This document shows positions 6,811 to 9,747 of a stretch of DNA of 9,747 bases, one piece after another. Every line of letters begins with the position of its first letter. The first letter of the stretch is position 1. A program made the position numbers and the translations under genes. Origin of the DNA: Pseudomonadota bacterium (GTDB lineage: Bacteria > Desulfobacterota > JAPLJL01). The notes under the pieces are model-generated. The model was not told the DNA's origin and did no database searches. It worked only from the letters and a program-made list of their open reading frames with translations. Location: the NCBI GenBank assembly GCA_026388615.1, contig JAPLJL010000350.1, forward strand, positions 1 through 9,747. The letters are read 5' to 3'.

Positions 6811-7302
6811 ATGCTGAAGAAACTTTGCGCCAAAGCCTTTCCGAAATCCCTCTGGGTTTTTCATTGCAATACCGGGGCCTGCAACGGTTGCGATATCGAG
6901 GTGATCAACGTGCTCACGCCCTACTACGATGCGGAGCGCTTCGGGATCAAGCTGGTGGGCTCGCCCCGGCACGCGGATGTCCTTTTGGTCTCGGGGCCGG
7001 TGACCCGGCAGGTGGCCCCCGCCCTGCAGAAACTTTACGATGCGGTTCCCAATCCCAAACTGGTGATCGCGATCGGGAGCTGCCCCACCGGCGGTAACAT
7101 CTGGTTTAACTCCTACGCTACTCTGGGCGGGCTGGACAAGGTTCTCCCGGTCAACTTTTTCATTCCGGGATGCCCGCCCCGGCCGGAAGCCATCCTTTAC
7201 GGGGTGGCGGTGGCTCTGGGCCTGGCTCCTAAAAAAGTTGCGCCGGAGCTTCTGGCCCAGGTTCATCCCGACCAGCTCCTGCAAAATATCGAGAAATCCT
7301 AA
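6811..7302 (+). CDS. hyfI: [NiFe] hydrogenase small subunit, NuoB/HycG/HyfI-like
   Basis: Small subunit holding the proximal [4Fe-4S] cluster next to the NiFe site. In 163 residues it shows H-C-N-T-G-A-C-N-G-C-D-I-E (18-30; Cys24 and Cys27 are the CxxC ligands, Cys19 is extra), GSCPTGG (Cys91) and PGCPPRPE (Cys121), the four-ligand pattern of NuoB-type subunits. There is no Tat signal peptide and no extra ferredoxin domain, as expected for a cytoplasm-facing group 4 enzyme. It is shorter than E. coli HycG/HyfI (about 250 residues) and closer to Ech/Mbh small subunits. ATG at 6811 has only a weak ribosome site (AGAGAG). The start is nonetheless supported because the next residues run straight into the family's N-terminal sequence. 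Stop is TAA at 7300-7302. Confidence 0.92.
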   Translation: MLKKLCAKAFPKSLWVFHCNTGACNGCDIEVINVLTPYYDAERFGIKLVGSPRHADVLLVSGPVTRQVAPALQKLYDAVPNPKLVIAIGSCPTGGNIWFNSYATLGGLDKVLPVNFFIPGCPPRPEAILYGVAVALGLAPKKVAPELLAQVHPDQLLQNIEKS

Positions 7303-7309
7303 GGAAGGA
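7301..7309 (+). promoter_or_regulatory. Ribosome binding site deciding the start of the PhnD-like gene
   Basis: AAGGAAGGA overlaps the hyfI stop codon and lies 9 nt before the ATG at 7319. It favours this start over an upstream in-frame ATG at 7238, which lies inside hyfI and would put 27 charged, unrelated residues before the lipoprotein signal. Confidence 0.7.
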
Positions 7310-7318
7310 AAAACGCCG

Positions 7319-8275
7319 ATGGCGAAAATTCACGGAGGAATCTCTTTCCGGATGTTCATTGGTCTGCTTTTGGCCGCGGGGTTATTGACTCCCGCCTGCC
7401 AGCCCTGTACCTCCCACAAGCCGAATGCCAAAATCCTGGTCTCCACCGTTCCCTTCACCGTTCCGATGATGGAAGCGCGTTTTATCTTCCTGGTGGATTA
7501 CCTGAGCAAGGAAACCGGCACAAAATTCGAGATGCTTACCGGCCCGTCCTCGGTGGACGCTTTTCAAAAAATGGTCAAGGGGGAAAAGGTGGCTTTCTCG
7601 TTTCAAAACCCCTACCTTTACGCCATCCTGGCCGAAAAAAACCAGGCGGTTCCGGTGATGAAAACGATTTCTCTGGACGGGCGGACCGATTTCCGCGGCC
7701 TGGTGGTGGCCAAGGAAGAAAGCCCGATCAGGACCGTGACGGACCTGCGGGGCAAGACCGTCATGGCCACCTCCCGTTTTAACGTGGGAGGATTTCTCGC
7801 CCAGTGGATAATGCTCAAGGAGGCGGGACTGGATCCGGAGAAAGATCTGAGCTACAAATTCGGGGAGCCCCAGGAGAAGATCCTGGAAAAGGTGGCGGAC
7901 GGCCGGGCCGAGATCGGCTTCATCCGCGAGGATGTGCTGGAGGCGATGAAAAACGCGCGGGGGCAGATGCCCCGGGTGAAAATCATCGCGGCCACCCCTT
8001 ATTATCCCAACCATAATATCGTTTCCTATCCCGGGACCGATTCGGAACTGGTGCAGAAGGTGAAGGAAGCCCTGCAGAAGCTTGATCCCCAGAACCCGGA
8101 CCAGGCTTTCCTCCTCCAGCGCCTGCGCATCTCCGGGTTTGCCCCGACTTCCGCTTCGGATTACGCCGATTTCACCAACCTGCTCATCCTGAACGGATTC
8201 CTCACTCCCCCGCCCAATTCCGCCCCGGTTACCGAGACCGTCGTCCCTGAGCCCGCGCCGGTCGTTATCCAGTAA
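7319..8275 (+). CDS. PhnD-family periplasmic substrate-binding lipoprotein
   Basis: Predicted exported type 2 periplasmic binding protein of the phosphate/phosphite/phosphonate (PhnD) family, 318 residues. Residues 1-26 form a signal peptide (positive N-terminus, F-I-G-L-L-L-A-A-G-L-L core) ending at L-T-P-A-C27. This is an acceptable but not ideal lipobox, with Thr at -3, so membrane anchoring is probable rather than certain. The fold is suggested by an early ligand-loop strand (VSTVPFTVPMMEARF), FLVDYLSKETG, FQNPYLYAIL, DLRGKTVMATSRFNVGGFLAQWIM (142-165) and DGRAEIGFIREDVLEAM (194-210), which are typical PhnD landmarks. The C-terminus is a Pro-rich tail (297-315). It lies 16 nt after hyfI, so it is probably co-transcribed with the hydrogenase. 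No permease or ATPase gene is in view; the ligand is unknown, and a sensory or scaffold role is as possible as transport. Stop is TAA. Confidence 0.82.
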   Translation: MAKIHGGISFRMFIGLLLAAGLLTPACQPCTSHKPNAKILVSTVPFTVPMMEARFIFLVDYLSKETGTKFEMLTGPSSVDAFQKMVKGEKVAFSFQNPYLYAILAEKNQAVPVMKTISLDGRTDFRGLVVAKEESPIRTVTDLRGKTVMATSRFNVGGFLAQWIMLKEAGLDPEKDLSYKFGEPQEKILEKVADGRAEIGFIREDVLEAMKNARGQMPRVKIIAATPYYPNHNIVSYPGTDSELVQKVKEALQKLDPQNPDQAFLLQRLRISGFAPTSASDYADFTNLLILNGFLTPPPNSAPVTETVVPEPAPVVIQ

Positions 8276-8321
8276 GCCGGTTCTCTTCCTAAATCCTTCC
8301 TTTTCCGTAATTTTTGGTAGG

Positions 8322-8427
8322 CGCAACCTTTCCTTCTGACCCTGAGGGTCCTTCCTGCGACCCCGAGTGGGGTCTCAGGACAAGAACCCCAGAGGGGCTG
8401 GACGAGAACCCGAACGGGTAGGTTGCG
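8322..8427. repeat. 106-bp cloverleaf-like cluster of palindromes
   Basis: An outer 8-bp stem, CGCAACCT (8322-8329) with AGGTTGCG (8420-8427), encloses four GC hairpins: GACCC/GGGTC (8338-8350), an 11-bp stem with one mismatch TCCTG-c-GACCCC / GGGGTC-t-CAGGA (8353-8380, loop GAGT), CCCC/GGGG (8387-8397, loop AGA) and ACCC/GGGT (8408-8419, loop GAAC). Two direct repeats, GGAC[A/G]AGAACCC, lie 22 nt apart at 8378 and 8400. Pairings are read directly from sequence. Whether it is a mobile repeat or a structured RNA is unknown. Confidence 0.6.
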
Positions 8428-8460
8428 AAGATTTCCCGCCAGTTAATCTTTCTTTCGTAG

Positions 8461-8493
8461 GGGAGCCTCTCTGCAGGCTCCCGGATATTTTTT
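8461..8493 (+). terminator. Possible intrinsic terminator downstream of the hydrogenase operon
   Basis: GGGAGCCT (8461-8468) pairs perfectly with AGGCTCCC (8475-8482) around a 6-nt loop, and a run of six T (8488-8493) follows after five bases. It lies about 185 nt beyond the last operon gene. The 5-nt gap before the T-run is longer than ideal, and the hairpin may instead belong to the local repeat family. Confidence 0.4.
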
Positions 8494-8509
8494 ATCTCTC
8501 CATGATTAG

Positions 8510-8530
8510 CCCCCGAGTTTTACTCGGGGG
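8510..8530. repeat. Perfect 9-bp palindrome with TTT loop
   Basis: CCCCCGAGT (8510-8518) and ACTCGGGGG (8522-8530) form a very stable hairpin with a 3-nt loop. No T-run follows on either strand, so it is read as part of the repeat cluster rather than a terminator. Confidence 0.55.
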
Positions 8531-8597
8531 GAGAAGGCGGGGTAAAGGGGCCATCCTCTGCCTTCCTTTTTATCTGTATTCTTTTTTACGCTTGTCC

Positions 8598-8616
8598 TTC
8601 CGGGTTTGACCCGGAA
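8598..8616. repeat. Perfect 8-bp palindrome with TTG loop
   Basis: TTCCGGGT (8598-8605) pairs with ACCCGGAA (8609-8616), followed by TCCAG. The motif shape (short GC stem then GGAATCCAG) resembles dispersed palindromic repeats of many bacterial genomes; a T-run lies about 8 nt later, too far for a convincing terminator. Confidence 0.5.
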
Positions 8617-8651
8617 TCCAGAATATTTTTTCCCCTCCTTCCATAATTTTT

Positions 8652-8700
8652 CCTCTCCCCTTGCGGCCTCCGGCTCGTTGGAGCCTACGGCTCGGAGAGG
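8652..8700. repeat. Imperfect hairpin with two alternative inner stems
   Basis: CCTCTCC (8652-8658) pairs with GGAGAGG (8694-8700). Inside, GAGCC (8681-8685) can pair with either GGCTC on its left (8672-8676) or GGCTC on its right (8689-8693). This follows from a 12-nt direct repeat GCCT[C/A]CGGCTCG at 8666 and 8683. Confidence 0.4.
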
Positions 8701-8826
8701 AGAGGGGAGGGTGAGGGGGCCATTTTCTGCCTTCCTCTCGTGTCGGCCAGGGAATCCAGTTTTTTCTCTATCCCACTTTGTAAAAAGAGGGACGGAGGGG
8801 GATTCTCAACTTTTTTTCCACATTAT

Positions 8827-8848
8827 CTCTTCTCCCCTCGGGAGAGAG
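8827..8848. repeat. 9-bp hairpin with one bulged T
   Basis: CTC-t-TCTCCC (8827-8836) pairs with GGGAGAGAG (8840-8848) around loop CTC. It starts the third degenerate repeat copy, which appears interrupted by about 29 nt before AGGGTGAGGGGG. Confidence 0.4.
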
Positions 8849-8911
8849 GATGAAGGCCTGCCTTTCGAAGCATTAGCGAAGTAGGGTGAGGGGGAGAAAA
8901 TAACCAATAAA

Positions 8912-8949
8912 TTGACGATGAATTCCAGAAGCCATAGACTATCAGTCTA
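8912..8949 (+). promoter_or_regulatory. Possible sigma70 promoter with overlapping dyad operator
   Basis: TTGACG (8912-8917) and TAGACT (8935-8940) are spaced by 17 nt, matching 5 of 6 and 4 of 6 consensus bases. The -10 hexamer is also the left arm of a perfect inverted repeat, TAGACT-atc-AGTCTA (8935-8949), so a dimeric regulator or an RNA hairpin at the transcript start is conceivable. It lies 27 nt upstream of the protease-like gene, the only gene it could serve nearby. Confidence 0.35.
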
Positions 8950-8975
8950 AGCGTAACTAATTAAATGGAGAAAAA

Positions 8976-9353
8976 ATGTCCGTTATCCAGAAACGGGTCA
9001 AGCTCGTTGGATCTAAAGGCACCCGCGAGGTGGATGCCCTCTTTGACAGCGGGGCAACATATTCTTGTCTTCGGCCAGATGTCGCCCGCGAGATAGATAT
9101 TTCAGTTCCCCTGCCGGAGCCGACGGTATTCGGAAGCGTGAAAAACGGAGATTTATTAACTGCAAATGAAGCCGTGCGACTGAACTTTTTCCTGAAAGAT
9201 TGCCGATTTTCGGACGAATTCATGCTCATCCCGGATCTTTCCGAGGAGCTGATCATCGGGGCTAAAACCCTCCAGGCCTGGAAAATGAAGCTCGATTTCG
9301 AGGCCGACGATGTGATCATCGATCCCCGGGTTACGAAGTTAAGGTTGATGTAG
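8976..9353 (+). CDS. Single-domain retropepsin-like aspartic protease (clan AA)
   Basis: Predicted small cytoplasmic protein of 125 residues with the retroviral-type aspartic protease pattern. F-D-S-G-A-T-Y-S (23-30) supplies the catalytic Asp24 in the D-S/T-G motif. Hydrophobic beta strands follow, and E-L-I-I-G-A-K-T-L-Q-A-W (residues 89-100) is the hydrophobic-hydrophobic-Gly motif that packs behind the active site, followed by the usual MKLDFEADDVIID end. Having one D-S-G motif only, it would have to act as a homodimer. There is no signal peptide or membrane segment. ATG at 8976 has TGGAG 5 nt upstream. It is separated from the hydrogenase operon by 700 nt and has its own possible promoter. 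Codon use is less GC-rich than the operon. The substrate is unknown; some members of this fold are non-proteolytic, so activity is inferred only from the motif. Confidence 0.72.
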   Translation: MSVIQKRVKLVGSKGTREVDALFDSGATYSCLRPDVAREIDISVPLPEPTVFGSVKNGDLLTANEAVRLNFFLKDCRFSDEFMLIPDLSEELIIGAKTLQAWKMKLDFEADDVIIDPRVTKLRLM

Positions 9354-9425
9354 ACAGGAGCGAAGTTAATTTATCAATTATATCCCCCAAATTTTTTTAA
9401 AAACAAAAACGGAAAGGAGAATATT

Positions 9426-9617
9426 ATGATTAAACCAAAACAATTCGGGTGCAAAAAATGTGGTGGTGTGATCACTGTCGAGGCCCAAGTGTTGACCGAT
9501 CGGGTTGATGTGAAGGTAAAAGATGGGAAAGTATATGACTATTTGGGCGAGGTTCAGATCCAATGTAGAAAATGCAGCAGCGCTGTATCCATTTTGTCAA
9601 TTGAACAAAAAAAATAA
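9426..9617 (+). CDS. Small hypothetical protein with two CxxC knuckles (zinc-ribbon-like)
   Basis: A 63-residue protein I cannot assign to a named family. It has C9-x-x-C12 near the N-terminus and C47-x-x-C50 near the C-terminus, separated by a beta-rich middle (VEAQVLTDRVDVKVKDGKVY). This is the layout of a zinc ribbon or a rubredoxin-like metal site; the basic K-C-G and R-K-C contexts favour zinc. A strong AGGAG site (9415-9419) 6 nt before the ATG supports expression. It lies 72 nt after the protease-like gene and might be transcribed with it. The sequence is clearly more AT-rich than the hydrogenase operon. Stop is TAA. Confidence 0.65.
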   Translation: MIKPKQFGCKKCGGVITVEAQVLTDRVDVKVKDGKVYDYLGEVQIQCRKCSSAVSILSIEQKK

Positions 9618-9747
9618 CCGCACTATTTGGTTTTAAATCCCTGATAGGAGTGGCGTTCTGTTTTCCACATAAGGAAATTGGCAAGATTGGGATATTAAAC
9701 TAGTGTTGTGTCTCAGTAAAAACCTTACAATAATTTTTTTCGTAGGG

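Larger units (their letters stand above)
8547..8759 (+). repeat. Two degenerate copies of a composite repeat
   Basis: A 21-nt stretch beginning GGGGCCAT and ending CTGCCTTCCT occurs at 8547-8567 and 8716-8736 with 19 of 21 bases identical. Each copy is preceded by a purine-rich G tract next to a hairpin, and followed by GGAATCCAG (8613-8621, 8751-8759) and a T-run. A third related 3' edge (GGGTGAGGGGG) is at 8884-8894. This looks like decayed copies of one family. Confidence 0.45.
8276..8975. other. 700-nt non-coding, palindrome- and repeat-rich intergenic region
   Basis: No credible gene here: the two open frames (8367-8609 and 8606-8884, plus strand) run through hairpins and low-complexity C/T or G/A tracts and resemble no protein. 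The region holds a cloverleaf-like block (8322-8427), a terminator-like hairpin (8461-8493), perfect short palindromes (8510-8530, 8598-8616), two degenerate copies of a mixed repeat (8547 and 8716), larger imperfect hairpins (8652-8700, 8827-8848) and a promoter-like site near its end. The plus strand alternates between pyrimidine-rich and purine-rich arms, as in decayed miniature inverted-repeat or REP-like elements. Confidence 0.7.

Noticed and set aside
7238..7318. Longer start for the PhnD-like protein inside hyfI
   Set aside because: It would bury the signal peptide behind 27 residues read from hyfI in another frame; the ATG at 7319 has a strong ribosome site and gives a proper lipoprotein signal.
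7382..8326. 314-codon minus-strand open frame
   Set aside because: Antisense to the PhnD-like gene, low-complexity composition and no start signals.
8367..8884. Two plus-strand open frames of 80 and 92 codons in the intergenic region
   Set aside because: They read through palindromes and C/T or G/A tracts, lack ribosome sites, and resemble no protein.
8276..8975. CRISPR array or tRNA cluster
   Set aside because: The repeats are unequal and unevenly spaced with no uniform spacers, and the cloverleaf-like block lacks tRNA hallmarks such as the TTCGA arm and a 7-bp acceptor with a 72-76 nt length.
9676..9730. Promoter-like hexamers near the right edge (TTGGCA, TATTAA, TACAAT)
   Set aside because: Spacing between possible -35 and -10 elements is wrong (9 or 14 nt) and no gene follows within the window.

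Overview
The window is GC-rich bacterial DNA. Positions 1 to about 8275 hold the 3' part of one long, tightly packed plus-strand operon. The operon encodes a membrane-bound, energy-converting group 4 [NiFe] hydrogenase of the Hyf/Hyc type (formate-hydrogenlyase-like, related to complex I). The order is hyfB-like (5' end outside the window), hyfG/hycE-like large subunit, hyfC-like, hyfH/hycF-like ferredoxin, hyfE-like, hyfF-like, hyfI-like small subunit, then a PhnD-family substrate-binding lipoprotein. Most gaps are 13-20 nt; the exception is 68 nt before hyfI. Together the hydrogenase genes give a catalytic NiFe subunit, a proximal-cluster small subunit, an 8Fe ferredoxin, the membrane anchor, and at least two antiporter-like proton/ion-pumping subunits plus a NuoK-like subunit. 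This is expected to couple H2 chemistry, probably H2 evolution, to ion translocation. No formate dehydrogenase or maturation gene is visible, so the electron donor is unknown.

The main discovery is in the large-subunit gene. It appears as two ORFs (1480-2184 and from about 2284 to 3162), but these share one reading frame, separated only by two in-frame TGA codons at 2182 and 2191. The TGAs sit exactly where the two cysteines of the N-terminal nickel-binding motif (RxCGxCxxxH) belong, so the protein reads R-I-U-G-I-U-G-Y-I-H. A perfect 7-bp stem with a 5-nt loop (2203-2221), shaped and spaced like a bacterial SECIS, follows directly. I interpret the gene as a 560-residue selenoprotein with a Sec-x-x-Sec pair binding Ni and Fe. 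This differs from classical [NiFeSe] hydrogenases, where one Sec replaces the first Cys of the C-terminal motif. Here the C-terminal motif keeps both cysteines (DPCFSC). None of the ten genes in the window ends in TGA.

Positions 8276-8975 are a 700-nt non-coding stretch crowded with palindromes and degenerate repeats. It includes a 106-bp cloverleaf-like block and a terminator-like hairpin, and ends in a possible promoter/operator. Beyond it the DNA becomes more AT-rich and carries a single-domain retropepsin-like aspartic protease and a 63-residue protein with two CxxC knuckles. The last 130 nt (9618-9747) hold no gene I can support.

The organism is probably an uncultured, anaerobic, selenocysteine-using bacterium. 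The genes, GC content and dispersed palindromic repeats fit several candidate phyla, and I cannot assign one from this window alone.
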